From Coptis chinensis (Eukaryota > Streptophyta > Magnoliopsida > Ranunculales > Ranunculaceae), in NCBI GenBank assembly GCA_015680905.1, contig CM027381.1:55556501-55620500 (forward strand): 64,000 nt of DNA, written 5' to 3'. The stretch's first letter is position 1, and the number at the start of each line of letters is the position of its first letter. A model generated the notes under the pieces. It saw only the letters and a list, made by a program, of their open reading frames with translations, was not told the origin of the DNA and did not search any database. The translations under genes and the position numbers were made by a program. This document shows, one piece after another, positions 39,190-52,917 of this stretch.

Positions 39190-39369
39190 TCTATATCTTA
39201 ATATTAAAGCTCCCACAAGGGGTATTTTTCAAGCTCCCACAAAATTCCACCTCATCAACTTAATAGTTAACTTAAAATAGGAAACTCTTTCCCTTTTAGA
39301 ATCCAACTTCAAACGGGAATCTCCTTTCTTTTTAAAACCAAAACTCAAATAATAGCATAAATACCTCTT

Positions 39370-39660
39370 TACTACGTAATCTTTAATTGAGTTCCATCGG
39401 TGCCGTGATCGTATTCTTTACTACGTGATCTTTAATCGAGTTGTGTGGTGTGGAGTATCCTCTTCACAGGTAAATAATCTTCTTTTCTTCTCTGTTGTAA
39501 GTTTGTTGTGATCGTATTCTTTACTACGTAATCTTTAATTGAGTTCCATGTAAATAATCTTCTTTTCTTCTCTGTTGTAAGTTTGTTGTGATCAGGTAAA
39601 TAATCTTCTTTTTTTCTCTATTGTAAGTTTGTTGTGATCGTATTCGAGTATCTGCGTTCT
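39370..39660. repeat. Direct repeats in the Helitron 5' region
   Basis: The words TTTACTACGTAATCTTTAAT, GGTAAATAATCTTCTT and TCTGTTGTAAGTTTGTTGTG recur two to three times each in the same order. This suggests tandem duplication of a unit of about 100 bases just inside the left end. Confidence 0.75.
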
Positions 39661-42600
39661 CTTATTACCTTAGAAAAACACGATCGGGTTAGTTGCACAT
39701 ACAACTAAACTTAGAAACTACGTAAATTTACAAATACAGATAAACAAAATATGATCAAAAGTCGAATCAAGTGCTTATTTAGATTAACAAAATAATGTGA
39801 TTTCGTGGGCCAGTTGTACATTGGTACCACTCTTTAACAAAAACTTTAACTTATATTGCCACTTAATAATAATAAGTGTTCCTAATAATAACTAAAGATC
39901 GACTCTGTTCCACGTAGCAGTAGATCTTGATCAATAATTGCTTAAAATTCAGAAAATAAAATCTATCGGCGCTTTACTTTGTTACTTTTCTGTTGAACAG
40001 ATGTATCATTGTAGTTCGATTTGGTTTGTTCAGCAGGCGCATATATAGAAAGAGAGATATATAATATGCATATTATTGTATATTTACATAGTTGTTTTGA
40101 ATAAATTTAAATTTCCACAGGTAAACTTAAATTTACATTGTTGACATCCGCATGTGTTTTTGTTCTAAATCCGTAATTCAAAATTCATAGCTGACTTGGG
40201 AAAAAAATATGGGTACCCAAAAATATTGGAAAATTGGGCTCGGCCCAATTATATTCACACTAAAGGTTTGGGCATAATATGGGCCCTCGAAACCAATGTT
40301 TAAATAGCATTTTTTAGAGCGATTTTTGATGTGAAGTCATGTTTCCCCAACTCCATTTTAGAAATATTTGGCTGCAAGTTTGCAAATCACAAAAACCAAT
40401 TTTTAACCTAATTGGCTAATTTTAAGATGTTTCTACTTCCATTCTAGAAATAAGTACCTGATTTTTACTGCAATCGATCATGACGGTCAAATAAAGTGAC
40501 TCCGGGGCTGTGTTTCTTTTGAGTTTTTGTATCACCGCAACTTTTACGGGGAGCTTTTGTCACATTGGACTATAGCACACTAACATCCTCAAACACCTTG
40601 GACTTATATTAGAAATCAACACCAATTACTGAGATGTGGTTTGACAAAATATTCATCTTATTAATATATCAACTCCAATTAGAGCAACATAATATGACAA
40701 ACCGATATTAGCTTTACGTGGAGTTGGGATGGGAAATAGGATACATTGAGCTAAACCGACGTGACGGAGGTACAGAGGAGATTATAAATTTGATCATCAG
40801 TTTGCTAGGCTAGATTTCTTTGCCAAAATCAAGTTACAATTGGTGGCTCATTTAATCAATCAAAATCTAATATTCAGATTCAGGGATCCTCCATTTTTTA
40901 ATGCGTTCCGAACCTTGCAGTTCGTTATTGCAGACCATCGACGATGAGTGAGGGCTCATGCATTGCTAGAGAACAATTTACACTCTCGCCGCCAAGCATT
41001 AGCCTAATATTGCTTTCTTCTCCATGTTGCAATTATGTATACATTATTCAACAACTACTTAGTCGTCGATGTCCATCTCCTTTGAATGGCAATGGAACTG
41101 TCTTCACCGCCCTATACTTACCAACATTGTTTAAGTGCTCATTCTCCACCATGTTTGATGACATTGGATTATTGTCACAAGAATGGCACTCTGGCTAATA
41201 CTCAAAAGAAAGAAATGAACTTTAAAAAAATTCACCTGTAAAAATTCCAATGCCCGCGTCGAATTATTTCCAATGAAGCCATGAAAAAGTCAAGCACTTT
41301 CGATACTCAAATTTGTCCCCATATTAAAATGCATGACTGTTTGCACCCAAACAAGTCTAAGAACAAAGTTGAAAGCCTACAATAACAAGTATTTTTTGTT
41401 CATCGTTTAGATATAGTAAATACTCACAATGGAAAATAAGTCGAGTTCTTAGGGAAAAACTCACAATGAAAACATAGTAAATGCTCTTTAAATTAGATCA
41501 TCTCCAAGCAAAGAATTCTTGGATTTTGTGTTCAGGACTCCCCAGTCTTTAACAAAGATCTTTTTGTATGGATTGCTTGGTGGACATTATTTGGTCTGTG
41601 ATTATTGTATGATCATGTGCAAAAATACAAAACAGGAATTAGTTATCACTATTGACAGTAACATTAGTTGCACAAACCTCCTGTGTATCTCTGTTGTTGG
41701 TCACAGGTTTGTTGTCATTGTTTTCAAGTATTATATGGCTTAACATGTGGATTTGGTACATCCTTTACAAAGTGCCACTTTAAGAGAAAACCCCATTCCA
41801 TTTGTCCTGTTGCCAAAAGTGCATGTTCTTATTGAAATCTACTCTGCCCAATCATCTCGGCTACACCGAGAATTGGCCACTTGCATTTACCTTAAGAAGA
41901 GAAAACCAAAGGAATATAATATCGGGTCACTTTCGGTTATAAAGGAGAAAACACCGCATGTTAAAGAAAACACTTCCACCAAATAAAATCAATCGAGGAA
42001 AAGCATACCGAGAAGAAAAAAAAAAAGGAACTTTGGACACTTAGCGCCTTTTCGTCTCATTTTCTCCTGTGCATCTTGATACGACATCAAGCCTTCTATT
42101 TCCATTTGGAGTACTCACTCATACATTATACTTGATACTCTTATGAAATATCAAATTATCCAATTCACGGGTAACTTAGCGGAAGATAGTGAAAGCAATA
42201 TTGTCTGGAACCCCTATTGCTTTCCACAACCATATAAAACTATCTTGCATTGCGGCATTGGATTACTCTTATTGTTTCAGAATTTGAGCAAGAGTCAATG
42301 ATTACTTCCAGCCGAAAGGCTTGATCCACAGGACATCCAGATTCACCATCTTTTTCTATGAAATGCCTTGCAAAATTTGGAATACTTCAGCTACTCTTTT
42401 CAACATTCATCCACCTAGGCTGAACAATCACATTGGATCGCACTATAAAATAGAAGACCGCTAACATAGAGTCAATACTTGATAATTTGAGCTGTTATTC
42501 TTATCATCGCCATCAGATATCAAAGATACAGCTGGACCAGTTTCAGATGTAGAAATGTTCTTAACACTATTTGCATTACCCTTTATACACAATGACATTG

Positions 42601-43299
42601 ACAAAAAAAAATTCTCATGGCATTGACAGGTATCATGGTTTCACCAAGTACAAAAAGAAAAAGAATAACATTGTCGAAAACAATACCCTCTTGTCGAGAA
42701 AAGAACAAGCTACTGATAAATAGATTTGGAAGAAGGACAATTTTGAATGAGATTAGAGACTACAATCAACAAAAGAACCATCTGAATCAACAAAAAGCTT
42801 TTGGATCGGTTCAGAACTTGCAACCTCTATAATCAGTACTACACAAACTTAGTAGCTGCAAACACCATCTACAAAGAATCGTATCGTCTATAACGCTATT
42901 ATAAGTGTATTATATTTGTTTATTATGCTATTAATTTATTAACTTTTACGTAACTTTTGTGAACAGTTATTAGAGATTCCAAACGCAAGAAAGAACCTAT
43001 ATTAGATGTATCTAAACGCATGAGAAAGGCTTAATCGAGGACAATGATTACCGGTCGGATGAGTAGGGAAGATTCGATAGTGAATCGATTAATGGGCCGG
43101 AGTTCAACGAATCATCAATTATTGATCAAGTCGATGATTCCCATCCAAGTAAGATCTACTACTTATATTTTTGTGTTATATTTTATTCAACATATATTAA
43201 CAATGATATTATGTTATATGTAGGACAAGTAGAAAAGTCATGGAATTTTGGAGGTCCAACATGTGTGTGTTCTTTTGTGGAGCCATGGTGCAGTGCGAG
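39661..43299. other. Helitron 5' non-coding part with possible captured sequence
   Basis: Most of it shows no gene. On the minus strand about 42,590-42,290 is exon-like (NSVKNISTSETGPAVSLISD, and later HFIEKDGESGCPVDQAFRLE), and on the plus strand 42,617-42,832 gives a basic frame that might belong to the N-terminus of the Helitron protein. Neither could be identified. Confidence 0.35.
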
Positions 43300-46200
43300 G
43301 AAAGGGTAGACAAAGCGAGAAGAACATCAAATCCAAAGTTTTCAATATGTTGTCAAAAGGTAAAGTTCAACTACCACTTTTGAAAAGAGCGCCTAATTTC
43401 CTACGCACGGCGTCTTACGGATTCTAAGGGTGGTTCGAGATCCTCGAACTTTGCAAAAACATCGGGGCTTACAATTCCATTTTAGCATTCACATCAATGG
43501 GTGGTGTAGTTGATCACTCCGTGAACGATGGCAAGGGTCCATATGTGTTCAAGATAAGTGGTCAAAATTACCACAGGATCGGAACTCTTCTACCATCTGA
43601 AGGGCAGCAACCAAAATTTGCACAGTTGTACATGTATGACTCGGCAAATGAAGTTTCAAATAGAATAAAGGCACTTGATAAAAAAATACCATATAAAGAA
43701 AATGAGGAGGATGATGAAAGATTAGATCCAAATGTGGTTGAAGGACTAATGAAAATGCTTAATGATGAAAATAACCTCACAAAGGTTTACAGAATGGCAA
43801 GGGATAGGTTTAAAGAGTCCGAGTTGGCCAATGTTAGTATTAAACTTATTGGAACAAGACAGACGGATGGAAGACAGTATAACTTGCCTTCTACATCAGA
43901 GATTGCTGGACTTATTCCTAGGAATGGAGAAGTATCTGCGGGACCCCGGGATGTTGTTGTAGACGTAATAGGCCACGGTCTTAAGAGAATAAACGAATTG
44001 TTTCCAAGTTTCATGGCGATGCAATATCCTTTACTTTTTCCGTATGCAGAAGATGGATACATGTTGGGCATCCCTTATAGAAAGGGTTCAAATGTGAAGA
44101 AAAGGAAACACGTGAGCATGAGAGAGTACTATGCTTATAGGATACAACAGAGGGCAAATGAAGGATATACTATTGTTTGTGGAAGAAGACTGATGCTACA
44201 ATACTTGGTTGATGGTTATGCAGCTACTGAAGAGAACAGATTGAATTGGGTGAGACAAAATCAAGACAAAATAAGATCGACACTGTACAAAGGATTGGTT
44301 GACTTTGTAGTTGCGGGTGATACAAATGCGGCTTCGACCGGTAAGCGATTAGTCCTACCGTCGTCTTTCTGAGGAGGACCCGATACATGGTCCAAAACTA
44401 CCGGGATCGCGATAGCTATCGTAGATGGGCGAGCCCTCCGGACCTTTTGTCACCTTCACTTGCAATCCGAAATGGCGAAAATCGACTCTAGACAAGATAG
44501 ATAAAGGACTACGCCTTAAGACAAACCGATATTGAAGCAAAGGGTGTTTAAGATTAAACTGGATGAGCTAATGACAGACTTGCAGCGGAAAAAACATTTC
44601 GGAAAAGCTTGGGCAGGTAATGAATCTCTATGTTGTTATTTTATTTACAATTATTCAATTACAGAATTGACATGTAAATATCATATTTGCAGCTATCTAC
44701 ACGATAGAGTTCCAGAAGAGAGGGCTACCCCATGCTCATATTTTGTTATTCCTAGACAGAACTAATAAGCCAAAAACTCCTTTTGATATCGACAAGCTCA
44801 TCTCAGCAGAGTTGCCTAACCCAATGAGTGATGAAGTGGGATACAAGGCGGTTGTAGAATTCATGATACACGGACCGTGTGGAATAGATAACCTGTCTTG
44901 CCCGTGTATGATTAAAAATAAATGCTCACGGCACTATCCGAAAAAATATTGCAGTGAAACAGTCATTGACCAAAACGAGTACACAATCTATAGAAGGAGA
45001 AACAATGGCAGAAAATTAATTGTGGGGGAAGCAGAATTAGACAACAGATGGGTAGTTCCACACAACAGAGACTTGGTTGTCAAGTACCAAGCCCATATCA
45101 ATGTGGAACATTGCAACAGAACACGGTCAATTAAGTATCTCTTCAAATACATCAATAAAGGAAAAGATCGAGCAACATTTCTCATCGTTGAAAATGTCGC
45201 CACAGATAAATTAACCTGGAAAGAAGGTCATTGAAAAGTTGTGAAATAAAAAATTACTTGGATGGTCGATATGTATCCGCCGGAGGCAACTTGGAGGATT
45301 TTGAAATTCGATACACGATTACAAGGATCCGTGTGTCGAGCGGCTGCCATTCCATCTTGAAGGTAACAGAAAATCATTGTAGTCATTTAATAGTTAATTC
45401 AACACATTGTTATTCATATATCTTACATTATTATTAGTAGATGAGCGGATGGTCTATTACAATGACAACGATGATCGGAAGAAATCATTGAAGCGAAAGT
45501 TCAAAAACATAGTTCACAGAATGGTTGAAGACAAATGCACCGCATGCTGATGCAAGAGAGCTCACATATGTTGATTTCCCAACAAAATGGACATGGCGAG
45601 AAAACCAAAAGGACATGGACTCGAAGAGGAAAGAGAGGGAAGAGAAAGATTGGTCGTAGGTGTACACGCACACCCTACATCAGCGAAAGATACTATCTGC
45701 GGATGCTTCTTAACATTGTTAAAAGACCTCAAAGCTATGAAGACATTGAAGGATCAACGGTGTCGCGACCTGGACTATAAAAGTGCATGTATGGCACTTG
45801 GTCTACTCGAAGATGACAACGAATGGCATGATGCACTTAAAGAGGCAAGCGGACCGGGCGAAAGTGCTAGATCACTAAGAGAACTATTTGTGACACTTTG
45901 TTGTTGCTATGTGAAGTGACAGATCCTTTGAAACCGTGGGAAGACCATCGGGACAACCTAGGAGAAGACATTCTATTCAGGTATAGGCATTTGAAAAATG
46001 ACGAAACTGCCACGCTCACAGAAAGCCAGGTCAAGAATTTCACCTTATGTGAGATTGAAAAAATCTTGATGCGTAGACAAAAAACATTGAGAACTATCGC
46101 CGGTTTAAAAGAAATCTATCCAGACATGGATACACAACTCACGTCTGGGAATAGAATGGTTGACGAGGAAATGGACTACAACCGGGAAGACTTGCATGAG

Positions 46201-47713
46201 AACTACTTAAATATGCACGAGCGCCTCAACAAAGAACAATATAAAGTGTTCCAAGCAGTCACAAGTTCCGTTGACTCAAAAGCTGGCGGTGTATTCTTCG
46301 TTTATGGAAGCAGAGGAACTGGGAAGACATATCTCTACAAGACAATCATATCTAAGTTGCGCTCAGAAGGAAAGATTGTTTTAGCAGTTGCTTCTTCAGG
46401 AATAGCCTCGCTCCTCCTTCCAGGTGGGAGAACATCACACTCAAGATTCAAAATTCCAATTCCAATTGCTGAAAACTCAACTTGCGACATCCCACCTAAT
46501 ACGGACACGGCAAGACTAATCCGGAAAGCTGATCTCATTGTATGGGACGAGGCACCTATGAATCATAGGCACAACTTTGAAGCAGTTGACCGCACTTTGA
46601 AAGACATCATGAAAGAAATCGTGCCTAACTCAGAAAGCACTGAATTTGGAGGAAAAACTTTCCTATTAGGAGGAGATTTCAGACAAATATTGCCGGTCGT
46701 TCGAAAAGGAAGAAGGGAAAATATTGTTGATGCTTCAATAAGCAGGTCGCACCTTTGGAGGAACTGTAAAGTTTTTCAGCTAGCAAAGAATATGAGGGTG
46801 ATGAATGATGCAATCGATTCAGAAAGTGCAAGAGATTTTAGTAAGTGGGTGTTAGACCTTGGAGATGGCAAACTACCAGCAATATCGATAAACGACGGCC
46901 GAAACCATCGTGGGTAAGAATTCTAGATGATCTCCTCATACCACCTTCCCGATGATTCAATCCACCGGATAGTTTCAACAATCTATCGGATCTTTCCAAC
47001 AAATGACGACGATGTTCTTGAAAATCAAATACACTATCTGAAAGAGAGGAGTATTCTGGCTCCAAAAAATGAAGACGTTGATGAGATAAATTCTTATATA
47101 ATGTCTTCAATCCTCCCTGGAGAAGTTCATCACTACTTGAGTGCAGACTCACTAAGCCCAATAGCGGTAAATCGAGGAAAGCCGGGATGTTACGTACCCT
47201 ATTGAGTTCTTAAACACCTTGCAATTTCGGGATTACCAAGCCACGACCTCGAGCTAAAGAAAGGTGTTACGATTCTACTTTCGCGGAACATAAACCAAAG
47301 TGCGAGGTTTGTGCAATGGAACAAGGCTGATTGTGACACGGTTGGGAAAAAAGGTCATAGAAAGCGATATTATAAGCGAGGGGACCAACATAGGCGACAA
47401 GGTAATAATCCCACGAATAATATTGGAACCAAGTGACACCAAGTTGCCATTCGAATTTAGGAGAAAACAATTCCCTGTTAAAGTTTGCTATCGCGATGAC
47501 GATAAACAAAAGTCGAGGGCAGACTTTCAATGATGTTGGGGTTTACTTGCCAAGGCGGTGTTCACTCATGGCGGTTATGCGTTCTTTGCATCACGCACAA
47601 CAACATCGCGACAAGGGCTAAAGTTCCTAATAATTAGAGCAGAAAACGAGCCTGAAGGATATACACAAAACATTGTGTATAGAGAAGTACTAAATGATTT
47701 ACCTCAAGTTTAG
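43300..47713 (+). pseudogene. Helitron RepHel (Rep/Pif1-type helicase), frame-broken
   Basis: The Helitron replicase-helicase nicks, unwinds and joins DNA during rolling-circle transposition. Readable in order: the N-terminal Helitron-like block (NIGAYNSILAFTSMGG, then GPYVFKISGQNYHRIG, 43,460-43,600); MREYYAYRIQ and GRRLMLQYLVDGYA (about 44,120-44,220); a degraded Rep motif zone (RYMVQNYRD, about 44,380); a 76-bp GT-AG intron at 44,617-44,692; the HUH motif in GLPHAHILLFL (44,722-44,754); and the Pif1 helicase at 45,898-46,917 with Walker A GSRGTGKT and Walker B IVWDEAP. The C-terminal FNDVGVYLP and NEPEGYTQNIVYREVLNDLP end at the stop 47,711-47,713. At least six frame changes or stops interrupt it, while long segments remain well conserved, so inactivation looks fairly recent. 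A second intron at about 45,362-45,439 is likely. Confidence 0.9.
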
Positions 47714-48022
47714 TTAGATAATGCTTATTTGGTGCACTTTTTTTATTCCATATATAAATTCAATGATTTTTTTTTTTTTAATTTTATATATTTTTCTTTT
47801 GTATATATTCAATCTTGCCAATCCAGGAAAAAGATTTCCATTTAAATAGGTCACAATGACCGCATTCTCATTAACCAAACCCGACCCCAGTTTCTCCAGA
47901 AGTAGGCATAACTTCAATAATTGAAGACAATCTGGCACAGCTACGTAAGCTTTTCTAAAATACCTCAAGAAATTAAAGGTAAGGAAATGGGTTCAGACTT
48001 CAGAAAGAATAAAAAAAATAAC
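47714..48022. other. Helitron spacer after RepHel
   Basis: AT-rich. Minus-strand runs near 47,970-47,870 look exon-like but cannot be identified. Confidence 0.35.
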
Positions 48023-48154
48023 CTGATGGTCAGCACAGTATGTACTTATTATCGCTTTGTAAGCTGATGTAAATGACAAGTCAGTACCAAGATACTGCAA
48101 GTCATTTTCTATCTTCTTAACACGTCTCCTTATAACATTTTTTTCATTCTTATG
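48023..48154 (-). pseudogene. Captured exon of an unidentified host gene
   Basis: Exactly 132 bases lie between an AG acceptor and a GT donor and read without a stop as 44 codons. They begin HKNEKNVIRRRVKKIENDLQ, then YLGTDLSFTSAYKAII, and end STYCADHQ. The clean phase-0 exon with well-formed edges implies capture of genomic DNA from a host gene. I do not recognise the gene. It lies within the Helitron, opposite to the transposon genes and in the same orientation as the TBP exon beyond it. Confidence 0.6.
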
Positions 48155-48544
48155 CTTTTAATAGAAACCTATTCTAAAAATAATTCTAATCAAAATAGAA
48201 ACATTATATTCGTAATTAAAATAACCCCACAGATATAAATAGGCTAAAACACTCTAAAACACTAATTAAACTCAATCTTGAAAATCCCTAAAAATACTAA
48301 CAAGAACTAATTTAAGGATTATTAACTCGTGGACGATCAAACTCTTATGATTAGCCATCTACTTGGTATGTAATTATGAACACTTGAAAACCCAATTATC
48401 GTTTCAAAGTAAGTTGAGAGTAATAAAGTTTGGAAAACATATCGGGTTCATGAACATCGATTCTTTAATTGCTATATAACAATAAGATCAAGCTTCTAAA
48501 TGCTCCTTAAATGAAATGAAATCCATGGTCTATAATCAACATAC
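48155..48544. other. Intron-like DNA between captured exons
   Basis: AT-rich sequence with no coding signal, separating the two captured minus-strand exons. Confidence 0.45.
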
Positions 48545-48632
48545 CTTGGGATTATACTCCACATTACGAGCCTGGAGAGCAATCGACTTAAGATCCAATT
48601 TGCAATCCAAGTTCACTGTTGACACAATGTTC
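48545..48632 (-). pseudogene. TBP: Captured exon of TATA-binding protein
   Basis: An 88-base exon on the minus strand, bounded by a TATGTAG acceptor and a GTATGT donor, reads [20 protein letters not shown] then ARNVEYNPK. This is the first segment of the conserved TBP core, differing at only two residues from the near-invariant plant sequence (S for A after DLK, V for A after ARN). TBP is the TFIID subunit that binds the TATA box. The rest of the saddle domain is absent, so this is a gene fragment. It sits inside the Helitron and is the clearest evidence of host gene capture by it. Confidence 0.93.
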
Positions 48633-50314
48633 CTACATATATTCATGAAAGCCATTTAAATGATCGTTAACATTGTCTTCACTAACACATAACGAGAAAT
48701 ATCACACAATTTCAATATTGGAAAACATAGGCAATATATGGACAGGTAACCAATATCTATAGTCCAGATTATATATCTACCTAATTTTACCGCCCTTTTC
48801 ACCATCTTTACTTTGACACGTATACAGTGATATAGGAGTGTAAGACAAGGTGTCCTCCCACTATCACTATACATCGAACAGATACCTGAAAAAAAATGCG
48901 AACTTTTTGAAAAGCTACATCACGGGATTTTAATAAAAGTGGAATCCAATTAGGAAACTTACTAATAAAACAATATTTAGAAAGAAATCCAAGTCAGATT
49001 GGAATTAGTATATGAATAACTATAAATACAACCAGTTAGGAGAGAATAACATACGGTAGAGTTTAGACAAGAAAACAATTGCTTTCATCCTCTTCAAACA
49101 CAGGTACTCAATTTTCATCTCTTCATCTCATCTGCAAGAAACAAAGGTACATATATTTGATTACTATCTGCATTATTCAAGGCTACCGTACCTTCACTAG
49201 ATATCTAATTGTGATAAGAACTTTTTGAAAAGAAAAGAGTTAAGGAAAAAATAACATTAGAAAAGAGTTAATGGTGTGAATGAAGAAGGATTTGTTGTTT
49301 TTTGTTCGAACAAAGTAATGAGTTTACTTTGGTGGTTGAGTTATACACGAAAGGTCAGTTTTGTTTTGTTTTGTTCTTATGTGGGATTTGTTTTTGTTGT
49401 GGGTATTGTTGGTCTGTAATTGAGGCCCAAACCAATTGATTGATAGTAGGTTTATATTTATAAAACCCGAAATAATCCGACCCGACCCGCTATATGTTTG
49501 TTACATACAAAAACCAACTAATAAAGCACGTATACCAACGAATTTGTTGCATGAATACTCACTTTTTGACCACCGTAACAACCCAAATAAAAAAGGACGT
49601 AACTCCCTTTATACCCCTGTCTCTACCAAATATCCAGCACGACATATTCAAACAAACCTGACCTTCAAATCTATATACAGTACGACATATTCAAACAAAC
49701 CAGACCTTCAAATCTTATTATTTTCATCAAACTTGAACCCCAACTCGAATATGAAATAAAAAACTCTAAAACACAAAATCAATTGAGACAACACAGATTT
49801 TTTGGGTTGATTTCAGTTAATATCAGTTAATACTGTGAAACAATCGGATAGGATCGGATATCAGTTAGGTGAGAAGACAGTCGGATCGGTTTCGGATCGG
49901 TTAAGACTAGAGTATCGGTTCAGATCGGATCGTGTAACACATAAACCGATAAGGTCGGTTCGGTGTTCGGTTTTAACCACTTACTATGCCACCCATGGAA
50001 ATACCCCTTTATCAAAGAAAAAAAGACACTATGTAACTTTATCGCATTGGAAAAGACTATGTTATGGACCTCTACCTTTCGGTGGATTATTTCGGAGCGG
50101 GGGTTAATATTTATTTAATTGTAGTTAACATTCAAACAAACATAGACCACCTCCCATTGCAAAAGCTAAAACAAACCTATATATCACAAAATTAAGTTAC
50201 TCGATAAAACTTGCATGCTTACAGATCTAATAAATATGATGAAGTTAGATCTAATAATATCACCGTATTCTATTGTAACAGTGCAGTTTGTGGTTTTTTC
50301 AGAATCGTATCAAG
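48633..50314. other. Helitron spacer between TBP exon and RPA gene
   Basis: No further exon recognised. At 49,630-49,725 there is a direct repeat of CGACATATTCAAACAAACC followed by GACCTTCAAATCT-like sequence. A run of CGGATCGG words around 49,840-49,970 is low-complexity. Confidence 0.45.
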
Positions 50315-52360
50315 ATGGCGGTAAAAGGATACAAAACATTCGATGAAATAAAAGACACAAAATTTCGCGGCAAGATAAAAGCAAGAATTACGAGGATGTG
50401 GATAGCTAGAAACCAGAGGAATCCAGAAACCATATATGGCTTGGAAATGTTAATGATTGTGAAAAGGTAAAATAATATCAATAAGCTTTCAATTATATTA
50501 CTATTACTTTTATTAAAAAATATTTTCAATTGCGGGGAAAATCAAATGAAAGCTTCCATACCCGCATACAACATAGACCAATTTAAAGATAAACTAAAAG
50601 AAGGGGATATATTCGTATTTGAAAAGTTTACTGTTGCAAGCACATACGGAACATACCGTCAAATAGACAACGATCTCACAATCAAATTCAAAAGGCGACC
50701 ACGGTTTATGGCTGCAACAACTGATGATGATGATGGTCTGTTCTCTAAAAACAAATTCACATTCACTGATCTAGAACATATTCCAAGCAAACATGGGAAG
50801 GTGACTTATACTATAGGTATGAAGGCTAAGTTAGAATTTAGAAGGTTTCTTATATATCTTTACATACATTATTTTAAACTGACAATTCCAACAAAACAGA
50901 TGTTATTGGATTTCTAAAAGGAATCAGCCCACAAGGTTCGGGAAGTACATTGAAATTACAATAAAAAGCGAGAGGTAAATATTTATACATACATTATTTC
51001 CTTTATGTACTAGAAAATATCTCATTACTTAACATAATTATACTTATTAAGCAGGGAAACAGAACTAAAAGCGACTTTATGGGATGATCTCTCAAAACAT
51101 ATATTAAGCAGTATATCTGGAAAAGAAGACGTCGTCATCATCTTATCTTCGATGTTTGTCAAAAAGTTTGAAGGTATTATTTATTAAATTGACATAATTA
51201 GCTATATCTACTTTTATATTTGACTCACATTTACAGTCAATATGATTCTGATTAATAAAAGGGGCGTGTTCAAACTATCCCCGGCGTCGGCAACAAGGAT
51301 ATATTTGAACTTGGATATGAAATCGTCGAAGAATTAAGAAATAGGTAACATTATCACAACTATAATGTCTACATCATTAGTATTATACACATACTTATCT
51401 TCTACTTATCTTTCGGTCGGGAATACAAAGCATACAGTCCAAATTGAAGAACCTCACCGCAAGGAAATAAATGCAATGGACATATTACAAAATGAAAACA
51501 AAACAACAGAACAACTAAAAATTTTGGCCAAGATATACACCAACAGGGTAACTACATTCCTACTCTGAAAAAAAAATTTATCATTCTATTCTATATATTA
51601 ATTACAACTTTTTTTTGCAAAACAGGGCACATTTCATACTTGCAAAGCAACAATAAAATCTGTAAACGGAAAAGTATGGCACTACTCAACATGCCCACAA
51701 TGTCCGAGAAAACAGGTTGAGACAGACTCAGGTTCGTACTGCGAATTTTGTGAGCTCGCGTACAAAAATCCAAAAGAAAGGTAAATTGATTTTAAATTTA
51801 GACTTGACAACAAATTTTTTTATCCAGTACATACTGATTTTAAACTCAAATAAACAGGTACAAGCTGGAAATAGACGTTGAAGATGAAACTGGGGAAACC
51901 ACTTTCGTTGCTTTCGGAAAACATGCTGATTTCCTTATAGAACAACCGATTGAAAAGTTGCTAGATATATCTTCGCAGGCAAGCAAAGGAATTGTTTTTA
52001 GTAAGCTTACATTTTATAAACTAATATATTTACACTAATATAATTAATTAATACTCCAGGAAGCTGTTCAAAAGAAACTAGAAAAGAATCTCAACAAGAC
52101 ATTCATCTTTAAAGTTAAATTAAGTCCATTCAGCATGAGAGAGAGGTACCAGTCTTTTTCAATCTCCGATATTTCCAAGACCACTGAAAATGAAGACAAT
52201 GGAGCGAGAAACACGATCGAACACACGAAAAGGTACTACTCTCACTCAAAAATATTAAACTACACTTCGCATTACATTCAAACTTGAATCCATATTAAAT
52301 TTTCCTTCTCGCAATTACAGGAAGATTTTGAAGCCCAGTGTTCTACGAATAGGAACATGA
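50315..52360 (+). CDS. Helitron-borne RPA1-like single-strand DNA-binding protein
   Basis: Plant Helitrons often carry copies of replication protein A large subunit, thought to protect single-stranded transposition intermediates. About eight exons follow each other with GT-AG introns. The first OB fold begins MAVKGYKTFDEIKDTKFRGK (50,315-50,466). The second exon (ending 50,816) carries AYNIDQFKDKLKEGD and PRFMAATTDDDD. An exon at 51,055-51,173 reads ETELKATLWDDLSKHILSSI. A zinc-finger exon (about 51,626-51,779) has CPQC followed by YCEFC. C-terminal OB-fold exons include YKLEIDVEDETGETTFVAFG and LEKNLNKTFIFKVKLSPFSM. The end is KILKPSVLRIGT and a stop. At least one frame disruption (near 50,940) and a missing clean acceptor before exon 2 (GCGGGG where GCAGGG is expected) suggest light damage. 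It lies between the captured exons and the Helitron 3' end, in the same orientation as RepHel. Confidence 0.8.
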
Positions 52361-52917
52361 ATATAAACCATCGAATTTCACACTGCTCTACTGTGCATGA
52401 GGATGGGTCTCATTACTACAAAGTCCAAATGAGCGAGACAAATGAGCAACATGAAGATGAACACGCAAAAAAAAAAGACTTTGCACAAGGAATAATCAAA
52501 AGGAATTTTAAAAATAGTAGAATTTAGAAATACAAAAATTTGCTTTTATTGTTAGTGGATATTTAATTAATTGGTAGATTTACTTGCGATATTGATACTC
52601 ACTCGCATTACAACTTTTATGGTAGTTTCAATATAAATATTTCAATGAATCTTATATATAATATATTGATAGCTACTTTTCATTCCCTCACACCACTAAT
52701 TAATTGATGTTATGCCATATGGCAAATATTTAAAGAACTACGTGATGAATACAAATTATTTCAAATATCCATTATTCTACGTTGATGTCCAGAGATACTA
52801 ATGTTACATTGTTTTGACAAACAATTAAGTCAAATATATTTTTAGTTCCATTGTGTTGGGCTTATTTTAATAAACTATTAAGTGACCATTAAATTTTGCA
52901 TTCGTTTTAAAAAAAAC

